Below are positions 1 through 8,153 of a stretch of 34,881 bases of DNA, one piece after another; within the stretch, counting starts at the first letter, position 1; every line of letters starts with the position of its first letter. This stretch comes from RGIG4074 sp964615285 (GTDB lineage Bacteria > Bacillota > Clostridia > Christensenellales > Borkfalkiaceae): the NCBI GenBank assembly GCA_964615285.1, contig CAZTND010000016.1:1-34881 (forward strand). The letters are read 5' to 3'. Below the pieces are notes generated by a model. It made no database searches. It had not been told where the DNA came from and saw only the letters and a list, made by a program, of their open reading frames with translations. The position numbers and the translations under genes were made by a program.

Positions 1-150
1 CCCGAAAAAACGGCGGAATTCTTTTCGCCCGCGAAAAATTTTTGCAGGATTGGAGAATTACTATCAATTTTAAGTACGATTCGCCCCAATATATCAGAAT
101 ATTGCTATATATTAGGCTATATACTATTAGAATTTTATTTTTAATCATAA

Positions 151-156
151 TATAAT
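151..156 (+). promoter_or_regulatory. Possible -10 box for the small ORF at 208
   Basis: A perfect TATAAT lies in an AT-rich stretch 51 bases upstream of the small ORF. No good -35 is present; the best candidate is TTAGAA at 127-132 with an 18-bp spacer. This is a weak call that rests on the -10 alone. Confidence 0.3.
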
Positions 157-207
157 GTTAGTGTCAAAGCAAAGGAAAGAAAAATACGGAAAACGGAGGT
201 ACAGATC

Positions 208-300
208 ATGATCAGTCTTTTTGCAAGAAAAGCGTCCGGGTCTATCTTCCCTACGAACAAACTGGGAAGTTCGACCAAAAACACACCGAAGAAAAAATAA
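208..300 (+). CDS. Small ORF (30 aa) with strong ribosome binding site, unknown function
   Basis: ATG at 208 is preceded by GGAGG at 195-199 with an 8-base spacer, the kind of site expected for an expressed gene. The 30-residue product begins MISLFARKASG and ends in a basic tail, TKNTPKKK. It has no clear membrane segment, and I do not recognise a family. A palindrome (326-349) and a terminator-like hairpin (433-460) follow. It could be a real small basic protein, a leader peptide, or the start of a gene cut by rearrangement. The signal is the ribosome binding site rather than coding statistics. Confidence 0.4.
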   Translation: MISLFARKASGSIFPTNKLGSSTKNTPKKK

Positions 301-325
301 GGGTAACTGCATTTGCGGAGACCTG

Positions 326-349
326 CCGCGCCCTTTGCAAAGGGCGCGG
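326..349. repeat. Perfect 24-bp palindrome
   Basis: The half-site CCGCGCCCTTTG is followed directly by its exact reverse complement, giving a 24-bp perfect dyad with no loop. No T-run follows on either strand, so it is not a typical terminator. It could be a protein-binding dyad or a cruciform. It lies 26 bases after the stop of the small ORF. Confidence 0.6.
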
Positions 350-432
350 ACGGGCGCAAAGGCACGCGGCTGTACGAACCGCAGCGCATTTTTAATTTTG
401 CCTGCACACTTTTCTAACCTACAAACACGGAG

Positions 433-460
433 GGGCGTCCCGGAGATTTCCGGAACGCCC
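433..460 (+). terminator. Terminator-like hairpin after the small ORF
   Basis: GGGCGT pairs with ACGCCC and the inner CCGGA pairs with TCCGG, with one mismatch between the stem blocks and a four-base loop. On the plus strand it is followed by TTTCGCGTTTT, an imperfect T-tract. It could also end transcription arriving on the minus strand from the gene remnant at 548-1025. Confidence 0.5.
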
Positions 461-547
461 TTTCGCGTTTTCCCCGTCATCGCCGGAAAAACCGATGTGC
501 CGGGACACAACGGCGCCGCCAAAGGGCCTCCGCCGCCCCGAATGTCT

Positions 548-1025
548 TTACTGCCGTTCCCATACTTCTTCTTCCCGTTCAGATATGCCGCACTGCCCGG
601 ATATATGCCCGTCCGGCGCGGCGCTGCCCGCAATGTCGCCGTACAAGAGCGCCGAAACGACAAAGACCGTCATAACGGCAACGCCCGACCGCGGTTTCCA
701 ACCGTCATCCGCCATCCTGTACAACGACCACTTCCACGGTATTTTCCTGCCGCTCGCCGTCCTTGGCGAGGTCCAGCTCATTGTCGAAGATGCGCTGCGC
801 CCGGCTCAAAGAAATTTTGGCTCCCTGACTGCCGATCTCCAGCCCGATCGAATATCCGACCTTTGTAAAAAGCACCGCAAGATCGATGTTTGAATAACTG
901 ACCGTCAGCGTTGCCTGCGTTCCCTCGTCGTTTTCGACGGTGGATTCTACGCTGTACCTGAACTCGCGCAGGCCATCCTTATACATGTCCTCATAAAAAT
1001 CGACGATATCATCGTCAAAAAGCAA
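548..1025 (-). pseudogene. Frameshifted remnant of a probable secreted protein
   Basis: A minus-strand frame from 1025 to 705 encodes about 106 residues (LFDDDIVDFYEDMYKDGLRE onward). It has the pattern of small secreted or lipoprotein domains of the DUF4878/DUF5105 kind: a helix, then alternating strands, then a strand ending in VEVVVVQDGG. It stops just where such proteins usually read DGxW. The next frame continues with DDGWKPRSG and a hydrophobic stretch to 548. At the upstream end, ATG at 1063 opens MKKYKNFFSESIAF and stops after a run of five T; removing one T would fuse it to the FDDD frame. Two frame breaks and no signal peptide suggest decay. A TTG start at 1025 with a coupled second gene at 715 is the alternative. 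The family link is a resemblance only. Confidence 0.4.
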
Positions 1026-1102
1026 TACTTTCCGAGAAAAAATTTTTATATTTTTTCATTTTTTGTAAAAAATTTACGTTTTGAACAAAAGAAAGAAAAA
1101 AT

Positions 1103-1130
1103 GCCGGGCGGCCCTGTCGGCCCTCCCGGC
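1103..1130 (-). terminator. Intrinsic terminator of the MBL-fold gene
   Basis: GCCGGG pairs with CCCGGC and the inner GGCC blocks also pair. On the minus strand the hairpin is followed by a T-rich tract at 1091-1101. It lies 55 bases after the stop of the gene ending at 1185. Confidence 0.75.
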
Positions 1131-1184
1131 ACATTCAAACGAAATCCCTGCCCCGGTGCATGCCCCGCCGGAACGGGGGCGCGG

Positions 1185-2396
1185 CTATGCCGCCGCGGCA
1201 TTCTCCCCCTTCCAACTTGCAGGCATCGTGCGGTTGGCGGCAAACCATTCGGTGTCTTTGAGCAGCGTCGTATTGTTCGACGCGTACACCGTGACCGCAT
1301 TCTCCGCGGTATTCGCGCACACGGCGATGTTGCCGTTCAGGGAAGCGAACGCGCCCGCATCGTAATCCACGCACAGGGTTGTGACATAAACCCTGTCGGT
1401 ATAAGGCGCAACGCGGTTGATGAAATCCTGCGTCGGGAACTGATTTTCATTGTTCTTGGTATACTCAGAACTGCCCGCGCAGCAGCAAACGCACACGATC
1501 TTCGGGCGGATGACGCTTAAAAGCACGTCCGTGGAAGATGTTTTTGAGCCGTGGTGCCCCGCCTTATACAGTTCCACCTGCGGCAGGTCGTTCCGTTCGA
1601 CGAGATATTCTTCGCCGTCCTCTTCGAGGTCGCCCGTAAAGAGGTAGTGCTTGGCGTTCTCCCCTTCACCCTGGTTGATCATGACGCAGACCGAATGATC
1701 GTTTTCGGTGGAAGAGCGCTGATAATAGTAGTAACTATCCAAGATCTGCAGTTCGACGCCTCTGCCCAGGTCAAAGCGGTCGGACGCGCCCGCCTTTCCG
1801 CCCGTCATGCACTCTTCGGCGGTATACCACGCCGCGCCCGCGTCGATCTCTTCCTGCAATTCCCTCTGGAAATTCCGGTACATCCGCTGGCTTTCCTTGC
1901 CCGCAGTGATCTGCGAAAAGGTGATGACCGTCTCGCACGTATAGAGGTCGAACAGGCTCTCCGTGCTTTCGCTCGTGGCAAAGCCCGCATAGTGATCCTC
2001 GTGCGCATGCGTGACAATGACGTATTCCAGCACGCCGTCCGTACAATATTCGTCTATGTACGCCTGCAGGGCGGGAATACTGCTCGTCTTGGAGCCGGCG
2101 TCGATGAGGACTTCGGTGTCGCCCACTTTGATCAGCGTACAGTCCCCCGTATACTTGTTGCCCAATTCCAGAAAATGGATGGAGAGGTCATAGGAGGTGA
2201 TGACCTCCGCCTCGTATCCTTCGCCCGAACCCGTCTCCGACGAAAGTTTTTCGGTCGGAGGGATGATATACCCTTCGGGCTGCGTCATGTATATCCTTGC
2301 GACCGCCCCGACGGCAACGCCCGCCAGAAGGCAGACGAGAAGCCCCGCCACCAGGAGGATGCGGGATGTCTTTTTCTTTTTAACCGATCTGCCCAT
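1185..2396 (-). CDS. Membrane-anchored MBL-fold protein, ComEC C-terminal-like
   Basis: The 403-residue protein begins with a basic stretch and one membrane segment (about 12-33), then a serine/glycine-rich linker, so the catalytic part should lie outside the membrane. The metal-binding HAHEDH motif is at about 129-134 and is followed by further metallo-beta-lactamase elements, FTGDLEEDGE near 252 and KAGHHGSK near 274. This order and the LIDAGSK motif resemble the standalone version of the C-terminal domain of the competence protein ComEC. The channel-forming ComEC membrane part is absent, so it is not a DNA uptake channel by itself. A nuclease or phosphodiesterase role is plausible from the fold; the substrate is unknown. 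Its start overlaps the end of the upstream gene by 17 bases, so the two are probably translated together. Confidence 0.85.
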   Translation of the reverse strand: MGRSVKKKKTSRILLVAGLLVCLLAGVAVGAVARIYMTQPEGYIIPPTEKLSSETGSGEGYEAEVITSYDLSIHFLELGNKYTGDCTLIKVGDTEVLIDAGSKTSSIPALQAYIDEYCTDGVLEYVIVTHAHEDHYAGFATSESTESLFDLYTCETVITFSQITAGKESQRMYRNFQRELQEEIDAGAAWYTAEECMTGGKAGASDRFDLGRGVELQILDSYYYYQRSSTENDHSVCVMINQGEGENAKHYLFTGDLEEDGEEYLVERNDLPQVELYKAGHHGSKTSSTDVLLSVIRPKIVCVCCCAGSSEYTKNNENQFPTQDFINRVAPYTDRVYVTTLCVDYDAGAFASLNGNIAVCANTAENAVTVYASNNTTLLKDTEWFAANRTMPASWKGENAAAA

Positions 2397-2889
2397 CGTC
2401 TTCCCCCCTCACCACTTCGATCGTGCGAATGAGCTCTATGCCCCGATAGGGAAAGCTGTCGCATGTGTATATCGCGTAATAGAAACCGTTGCGCGAAGTG
2501 TCCACGCCGTCCGCAGGCGCCGCGTCATGCGAAATGTCCTCGCGGTAGCGGTATTCGGTCTCCACCGTCGCTTCTTTGCCCAGGAACACGGCGGACGCGC
2601 CCCGTTCCTCGTACTGCCCGTACATCTGTACCTCCACGAAATCCTCGCCCGCCATGGCAAAACCGTCATCGCCGGTCAGCGCCTGCAGACCGAAATAACC
2701 GCCCGCCGCGCCGAGCAGAAAGAGGACGACTGCCAAAATGACGGCGGCCGCCCGGTGCCCTCCGGAAGATTTTGCCGCTGTCGCCGCGCCCGCGGCGCCC
2801 GCCGCAGCGGCAATGCCCTGCAAGGCCTTTCCCGCAGAGGATTTTTTCTTCTTCTGCGCGCGTTCTTTGAGACTTTTATTTGAAGCCAT
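2380..2889 (-). CDS. Small membrane-anchored protein of unknown function
   Basis: This 169-residue protein starts with a strongly basic segment (KERAQKKKKS), an Ala/Gly-rich stretch, one membrane helix at about 47-67 (AAAVILAVVLFLLGAAGG) and an extracytoplasmic domain of about 100 residues. I do not recognise a family. The start codon is the last three bases before the N gap, so its ribosome binding site and promoter are lost. The true start could be upstream inside the gap. Its 3' end overlaps the ComEC-like MBL gene, which suggests that the two proteins act together at the membrane. Confidence 0.65.
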   Translation of the reverse strand: MASNKSLKERAQKKKKSSAGKALQGIAAAAGAAGAATAAKSSGGHRAAAVILAVVLFLLGAAGGYFGLQALTGDDGFAMAGEDFVEVQMYGQYEERGASAVFLGKEATVETEYRYREDISHDAAPADGVDTSRNGFYYAIYTCDSFPYRGIELIRTIEVVRGEDDGQIG

Positions 2890-2989
2890 NNNNNNNNNNN
2901 NNNNNNNNNNNNNNNNNNNNNNNNNNNNNNNNNNNNNNNNNNNNNNNNNNNNNNNNNNNNNNNNNNNNNNNNNNNNNNNNNNNNNNNNN
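2890..2989. other. Assembly gap (100 N)
   Basis: A run of exactly 100 N, the standard placeholder for a gap of unknown length. The upstream region of the small membrane protein gene is lost here. The bases between the gap and 3117 show no gene I can support. Confidence 0.95.
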
Positions 2990-3117
2990 TTCTATAGTGT
3001 AACACATCGCGCGGCAGATTGCAACCGATTGCCCCCGCTTTTCCGTACGCCCTGCCGCGGCGGCGCACTTTCCCCTCTTTCCCGCCTCGTTCCGGGCATG
3101 CCCCGCCCATAGGAAAC

Positions 3118-3143
3118 GGGCGGATGACTGCCGCCATCCGCCC
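3118..3143 (-). terminator. Hairpin after the cca transcript
   Basis: GGGCGGATG pairs perfectly with CATCCGCCC around an 8-base loop. It lies 17 bases beyond the stop of the 38-codon gene on the minus strand. The downstream tract is GTTTCC rather than a clean T-run, so termination there may be only partial. Confidence 0.45.
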
Positions 3144-3160
3144 GCTCTCCGGAAAAAATT

Positions 3161-3277
3161 TTATTTGTTTTTGAGCAGGCCGCGGATCTCTTCCGGCAAA
3201 CGGGTATTCGCCGTCTCCTTTTCCGCCGCTCTGTTTCTTCTTTCTTTTCGCTCCGACGGAAACCCCGTCACCTTCAC
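3161..3277 (-). CDS. Small basic protein (38 aa) overlapping the cca stop
   Basis: A GTG start at 3277 shares the bases GTGA with the cca stop codon, a classic coupling overlap. It is preceded by GAGGGG five bases upstream. The product is 38 residues, highly charged (SERKERRNRAAEKE), and ends LPEEIRGLLKNK, which looks like an amphipathic helix. I do not recognise a family. The evidence is the overlap, the ribosome binding site and a hairpin just after the stop. It may instead be chance readthrough after cca. Confidence 0.45.
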   Translation of the reverse strand: MKVTGFPSERKERRNRAAEKETANTRLPEEIRGLLKNK

Positions 3278-4656
3278 GCATGCCCTTCCGCGGCCAGGAT
3301 GTCCCGATAGACCCCCTTTGCGAGCTTCATGAGCCGATCGGCACGGTTGTCCTGCGGCTCGGCAGCGCAGTGCAACAAGAGCCCGTGCAACACCTTTCCC
3401 ACATACGGCGCGGGCATGCCGCCCTCCAGGAGCGCCTTCCCCGTCACCTGCAGATCGCGCAGGACGAGGGGGGCTTTTTCTTCGCGCATGCGTGCGAGCA
3501 CCGCCCGCCAACGGCGGACGGTGGGCGCCGGAGAGAGGTCGTCCTTGCACGCCGAATAATCCGCCTGTTTCAGGGCGATCAGATCGTCCAAAAAATCAAA
3601 ATTCTCTGCAAAAAAACGCCGCAATTTCCGTTCGCGCGTCTCACAGAGCATGTCGTACATGTGCCATAAAATCAAGGCATGGGTCTGCTTTTTCAGCCTT
3701 CCCGGCGCCTTCAGACGGGTGAGGATCGCATCCGACAGCGCCGCCCCCTCTTCGGCATGCCTGTAATAATTGCCGTCCCGCCGCATGCAGAAGGGTTTGC
3801 CGACGTCGTGCAAAAGCGCCGCAAAGCGGATCTCCGGGGGCGCATAGAGCGCACAGCGCAGGGAGTGTTCCAGCACGTCGTGATCGTGAAACGCCGCCGG
3901 CTGTTCCATGCCCCTGCCGAGGGCAAGCTCGGGCAGTATCTCGTCCAAAACGCCCGTTTCATCCAACACATGCAGGCCGCGGTAGTGCCCGTCCGCCACG
4001 CCGTGCTTTTCGTCGGCGCGCAAAATGAGCCCGAGTTCGGCAAAGATGCGTTCGGGCACGATGTCGCGGATGAGCGCGGCGTTTGCGCGCGCGCCCTGCA
4101 GCGTCTCTTCATCCGCCCGGAACCCGATCTGGCCGCACTGCCGGGCAAGGCGCATCAGGCGCAGCCCGTCCTCGCCGAACACCTTTCCGCTCTCGCGCAC
4201 CGTGCGCATCCGTTTGGCGGCGATGTCCGCCCTTCCGCCGAGCGGGTCAGCAAATTCCCCGCGGCGGATATCGAAATAGACGGCGTTGCAGGTAAAATCC
4301 CGCCGCCGCGCGTCCGCCTCGATGTCCTGCGTGAAACAGACGGAAACGGGGGCATGCACCCCGCGCACATATTGATCGGAGCGGAAAGAGGCAAACTCTA
4401 TCTCCGTGCCGCTGCCGTCGGTCAGCTTGACCGTGCCCGTATTTTTATAGACGGAACGCACGGCAAAGCCGTTCTTTTCCGCCGCGGCGGCAAAGGGTTC
4501 CGGCAGCATGGGCGCGCACACATCCCAATCGGCAAAAGCGCCCTCTTCCCGGGCATACCCCGCCAGAAAATCGCGCACGCTGCCGCCGACGACATAGAGC
4601 GGGACCGGAAGTTCTTCCGCCAGTTTTTTTAAGTTTTGAGGAATGAACCGCTGCAT
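3274..4656 (-). CDS. cca: CCA tRNA nucleotidyltransferase (class II, with HD domain)
   Basis: The enzyme adds or repairs the 3' CCA end of tRNAs in the cytoplasm using CTP and ATP. In this 460-residue protein the nucleotidyltransferase motif GGSVRD is at 24-29 and the acidic pair DWD at 43-45. RRDFTCNA follows near 117, and EDGLRLMRLARQ, the class II template and fold region, near 161. An HD-type domain follows in the C-terminal half (HDHDVLEHS, then LLHDVGKP), as in many bacterial CCA enzymes. Length is normal for the HD-containing subfamily. It starts 28 bases after the YfhO gene with no terminator between, so it is probably cotranscribed with it. Confidence 0.93.
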   Translation of the reverse strand: MQRFIPQNLKKLAEELPVPLYVVGGSVRDFLAGYAREEGAFADWDVCAPMLPEPFAAAAEKNGFAVRSVYKNTGTVKLTDGSGTEIEFASFRSDQYVRGVHAPVSVCFTQDIEADARRRDFTCNAVYFDIRRGEFADPLGGRADIAAKRMRTVRESGKVFGEDGLRLMRLARQCGQIGFRADEETLQGARANAALIRDIVPERIFAELGLILRADEKHGVADGHYRGLHVLDETGVLDEILPELALGRGMEQPAAFHDHDVLEHSLRCALYAPPEIRFAALLHDVGKPFCMRRDGNYYRHAEEGAALSDAILTRLKAPGRLKKQTHALILWHMYDMLCETRERKLRRFFAENFDFLDDLIALKQADYSACKDDLSPAPTVRRWRAVLARMREEKAPLVLRDLQVTGKALLEGGMPAPYVGKVLHGLLLHCAAEPQDNRADRLMKLAKGVYRDILAAEGHA

Positions 4657-4684
4657 CCTTTCTTTTGCCCCCGCCGGGTTGACC

Positions 4685-7615
4685 CTATAAAAAATGCACG
4701 ATCAGTTTGACGATGAACGCCGCCGTGGGAACGACCATAAAGACGAGCACGACGAGCGCCGCCAGCCCCGCGGCGAGGACCGCAACGGGCTTTTCCGCCG
4801 CCCGCACCCAAGTTTCCTTTTTCTTGCGGATGAACGCGACGGCGACGAGCATAGCGGCGGCAACGCCCGCGGCGATCAGCCCGTAGACGGGATAGGGCGA
4901 AACATAGACGATCTCGACCTCGTTCTCCCCCGCTTCGAGGGGCACCAGGATCATGTTCAGCCCGTTTTCGATGAGTTCGGCCTCCTTGCCGTTGACGTAC
5001 GCCTTCATGCCGTCGATGCCGACGGTGTTCAGGAAGAGATATTCCCCCTCTTCCGCCGTGACCGACGCGCAATAGGAAGTGGAAAGCAGCGTGTTTTCGA
5101 CGGTGTATGTCTGCGCGCGCTCCCAAAGCCGTTCGGAAAGCGCGGACAGCGTGTCGACGGAAATGAACTTGACGGAACAATGTTCAAGCACCTCTTCCAC
5201 GGTCAGCGCGTCGTCGGGATCGGCGCTGTAAAGATACATGTAATAATAGCGGCTCGGATCGGCGTCGTGATAGGTATAGGTCTTGACGGACGAAATATCG
5301 TAAGAGTCGGAATAACTGCCCGTATAGTAGCGGATATTCCTGTCGGCGGGAAAATCCGCATAGAAGGAAGGATCTCCCGATTCGTTCAGCCGCACCTTGA
5401 CAAAGACGACGCGTATATCCTCGCCCGTCTCTTCGTCCTCTACGGTGACGTAACTGACGTCCTGTTCCTCTATGGAATAGGTCGTGAAAACCTCCCCTTC
5501 CCCGCCGAGAAATTCATACAGGTTCTGCATATTGTCAAAGTATTCGTCGTAATCGGTTGTCACGCCCATGTCTGCGGAGGAAACAGTGAACGCGGACGGA
5601 AACACGATGGTGTTTTCATACATGGCAAAGTGTTCCTCCTGCGCCGCCTTTTCCAGATATTCCCGATCGAGCGTCCCGCCGTTTTCCGTCTGATAAAAGT
5701 AATATTTATATCCCAGCAGGCAGTCGCCGAACACCGTGCCGCCCCCGCCCTTCAGCGTGTTGATGCCGTTGCCGTTGTACCCGAAAACGATGTTCGCGGC
5801 ATAATTTTCATAATCGGCGACGGACGAAAACATGGTGTAAGCGGACGTATCCGTGATGAGCGACTGGTTGTCGCTCAGATATGCGCCGCAGTCCTTGACG
5901 CGGTAATGCTCCTCTGCCGCTTCTTCCGCCCCGACCTGACTGTAGAGGGAGTTGTATTCGTTGTACCGTATGGGGTTGAAGATGTTCCCGCAGACGAGCT
6001 GCGAGCCGTAAAAACAGACCTGGGCAAAGAGCACGACCGCCAGACAGGGATAGATGAATTTCATCCGCACCAATCGGAATTTATGGAAAAACATTGCGGG
6101 CACGGCGACCAGCGCGACGGCCGCAAACAGGACGGCGATCCCGCCCAATCCACCTTCCGAGTGGGCAAAGGAAGAGGAAAAGCCCGCGCTCTGTTCTTTG
6201 AGCGATTCTATCCAGGACGACAGACCCAAAAATCCCAGGTCAAACCTGTCCGACCCGCGCACCACGAAATAAACGCTCACTATCACCGCAACGGCAAACA
6301 GCGCCAGCGCTGCCAAGAGCACGACGAGCACGCCTTCCGCAGCAGGCATGCCCCGCCTTTTCCGCCGCACGGTCTCCGTTCCCGCAAGAGAGGCGCCCGC
6401 CGGAACGCCCTTTTGCCCGTTCTCCGCCGCGACGGCTCTCTCCTGCCCATTCAATACGGGCATGCCCCCTTCTTTCTCGTCATACAGCGGGGCATGGGCA
6501 GCATACGCCGCGGAAAAGCGGCTTTCCTCCCCGAAACGGATCTTTTCGAGCATCAGGCAGGCGATGTACAGCTCATAGACGGCGTTCAGGAACCCGAACC
6601 GAAGGGCATACGAAAGATAGGAACCCATGTTCATGAGCAAGCAGCATTCGTCCACGAGGACGGGCATCATGATGAGCAGCCCCGCCAGTCCCAGAAAACG
6701 GCTCTCTCCGGTGCGGAAACGGGTCCTGACGAAATACGCCGCAATGAGCAGGACGAAGAGCGAATCGCTGAAAATATACGAAAATTTGCGCAGGTAGGGC
6801 AGGGTGCTCAATCCGCTCGAAAGAAAGCTGAAAAGCCCGCCGCTGCGCCCCGAGCGCAGGACGGCGATAAGCCCCGGCACCATGACGGGCAGCGCCGCCA
6901 GGACCCCGCAGAAATAAGCGAGGAAGAGCCTGAAAAGATACCCCTTCCGCTCCGATTTTTCGACGACCGTGAACGCATACAGCACAAAGACGGGGTAACT
7001 GATGAACATGGAAAAGCAGGCGATGGAGAAGCAGGTATAGATGCAGGCGGCGATGACCAGCGAAAACCACCGGATGCGGCCCGTGCGGCACATATATTCA
7101 AAGGCAAGCACTCCAAGAGGCGCATAGATGAGGAAGTCCATCCAATTGATGTATGTGTTTGCCACGAACATGTAGCCGCAGAAAGCGTACAGCAGCGCGA
7201 CGGGCACCGTCAGGAGGACGTGCATATCGGGAAAGCGCACGCGGATCATGACGATCGCCGCGGCGGCGATGCAGGTCAATTTGACGGGCAGGATGACCGA
7301 AGCGGCATAGTAAACGTTCCCCTCTCCGAACAGGAGAAAGAGAAAGGTGAACGGACTTAAAAGGCAGTACGCCAACGTGCCGAACACGTCCATGCCGCCG
7401 CCCACGCGGTAGGAATAAAAGAGGGAGGCCTCTCCCTTGAAAACGTCGAAGAGATGTTCGGCATAGGGCACGATCTGCGCCAGCAGATCGTATTGCGACA
7501 CCGTCCGATCCGAAAAGGGAAACACGTTAAAGAAATACAGCATCCCGAAAAACAGGACAAAGATGACGGCCGCACAGACAGCGATCGGCAGGAGAAAGGA
7601 GAGCACCCGCCGCAT
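4685..7615 (-). CDS. YfhO family multi-spanning membrane protein
   Basis: A very large membrane protein of about 976 residues. An N-terminal helix is followed by the YfhO signature region (NVFPFSDRTVSQYD, then YRVGGGMDVFGTLAYCLLSP) and around a dozen membrane segments, with a large external domain in the last third and a final pair of helices. In Bacillus and Listeria, YfhO proteins supply sugar modifications to lipoteichoic or wall teichoic acid from lipid-linked donors, so a role in glycosylating an envelope polymer is likely. ATG at 7615 has AAAGGA 10 bases upstream; a TTG at 7651 with GAGGA seven bases upstream is an equally possible start. Residues about 385-430 form a variable Gly/Pro/Ala/Arg linker carrying two copies of the palindrome GGCATGCC. 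Confidence 0.85.
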   Translation of the reverse strand: MRRVLSFLLPIAVCAAVIFVLFFGMLYFFNVFPFSDRTVSQYDLLAQIVPYAEHLFDVFKGEASLFYSYRVGGGMDVFGTLAYCLLSPFTFLFLLFGEGNVYYAASVILPVKLTCIAAAAIVMIRVRFPDMHVLLTVPVALLYAFCGYMFVANTYINWMDFLIYAPLGVLAFEYMCRTGRIRWFSLVIAACIYTCFSIACFSMFISYPVFVLYAFTVVEKSERKGYLFRLFLAYFCGVLAALPVMVPGLIAVLRSGRSGGLFSFLSSGLSTLPYLRKFSYIFSDSLFVLLIAAYFVRTRFRTGESRFLGLAGLLIMMPVLVDECCLLMNMGSYLSYALRFGFLNAVYELYIACLMLEKIRFGEESRFSAAYAAHAPLYDEKEGGMPVLNGQERAVAAENGQKGVPAGASLAGTETVRRKRRGMPAAEGVLVVLLAALALFAVAVIVSVYFVVRGSDRFDLGFLGLSSWIESLKEQSAGFSSSFAHSEGGLGGIAVLFAAVALVAVPAMFFHKFRLVRMKFIYPCLAVVLFAQVCFYGSQLVCGNIFNPIRYNEYNSLYSQVGAEEAAEEHYRVKDCGAYLSDNQSLITDTSAYTMFSSVADYENYAANIVFGYNGNGINTLKGGGGTVFGDCLLGYKYYFYQTENGGTLDREYLEKAAQEEHFAMYENTIVFPSAFTVSSADMGVTTDYDEYFDNMQNLYEFLGGEGEVFTTYSIEEQDVSYVTVEDEETGEDIRVVFVKVRLNESGDPSFYADFPADRNIRYYTGSYSDSYDISSVKTYTYHDADPSRYYYMYLYSADPDDALTVEEVLEHCSVKFISVDTLSALSERLWERAQTYTVENTLLSTSYCASVTAEEGEYLFLNTVGIDGMKAYVNGKEAELIENGLNMILVPLEAGENEVEIVYVSPYPVYGLIAAGVAAAMLVAVAFIRKKKETWVRAAEKPVAVLAAGLAALVVLVFMVVPTAAFIVKLIVHFL

Positions 7616-7877
7616 GCGCGTCCGATCCTTTGCAATCACATGTACCGGCAATATTTTTTCCTCACCATAAAAATTCTGACGCCCCGCCGCACATTTACCG
7701 CAACCGGAGCATCCTTATTATACCGCCGGCGGAAAGTTTTGTCAACACTGCGGCGGCAGTGCGCGCAATTCTTTCCCGCCGCGGGAAAATTTTCACATAA
7801 AAAACGGCCGTTCGCGCCGCTTTCCCCAAAGACAAAACTTTACGGCGCCCGCGCACCCCCCCGCCGACATAAAAATA

Positions 7878-7913
7878 TGCACCGCCGACAGCCGGCAAGG
7901 CTTGCGGGGTGCA
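7878..7913 (-). terminator. Intrinsic terminator after the 41-aa gene
   Basis: TGCACC pairs with GGTGCA and further GC-rich pairs lie inside. On the minus strand the stem is followed by TATTTTTATG. It closes the spoIVA-side transcript before the YfhO gene. The remaining bases up to 7651 show no gene. Confidence 0.6.
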
Positions 7914-7926
7914 CATCGAAATGAAA

Positions 7927-8052
7927 TCAATCCTTTTCTTTTCCCGTACGGATATTCCCCTCCGAAGGCGAAACGTTCTGCAATGAAAGGATGTACTGTT
8001 CATATTCCGCTTCCGTAATGCTTCTGACCTTCGACTTCTTCTTTTTGGGCAT
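7927..8052 (-). CDS. Small basic/acidic protein (41 aa) downstream of spoIVA
   Basis: ATG at 8052 has AAGGAG seven bases upstream, so it is preferred over an in-frame ATG at 8115 that lies inside the preceding terminator. The product starts MPKKKKSKVRSITEAEYEQY and continues with a polar tail to residue 41. I know no family for it. A terminator hairpin lies between it and spoIVA, so it is expressed by readthrough or from its own unseen promoter. Its position suggests, but does not show, a sporulation role. Confidence 0.6.
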   Translation of the reverse strand: MPKKKKSKVRSITEAEYEQYILSLQNVSPSEGNIRTGKEKD

Positions 8053-8082
8053 GGTCTTTCTCCTTTTCAGAAAAAAATTTTG

Positions 8083-8113
8083 GATACCGAAGCGGGAACT
8101 CCGTTTCGGTATC
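8083..8113 (-). terminator. Intrinsic terminator of spoIVA
   Basis: GATACCGAA pairs perfectly with TTCGGTATC, followed on the minus strand by CAAAATTTTTTTCTG. It starts about 40 bases after the spoIVA stop and ends about 30 bases before the 41-codon gene. Confidence 0.75.
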
Positions 8114-8153
8114 ATCAGTATGCCCTTCGGGGTCGATTTTTATTCCCCGGTTT

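Noticed and set aside
4694..7360. 888-codon open frame on the plus strand
   Set aside because: It is antisense to the YfhO gene, has a composition rich in His, Arg, Asp and Gln typical of mirrored GC-rich codons, and lacks a ribosome binding site.
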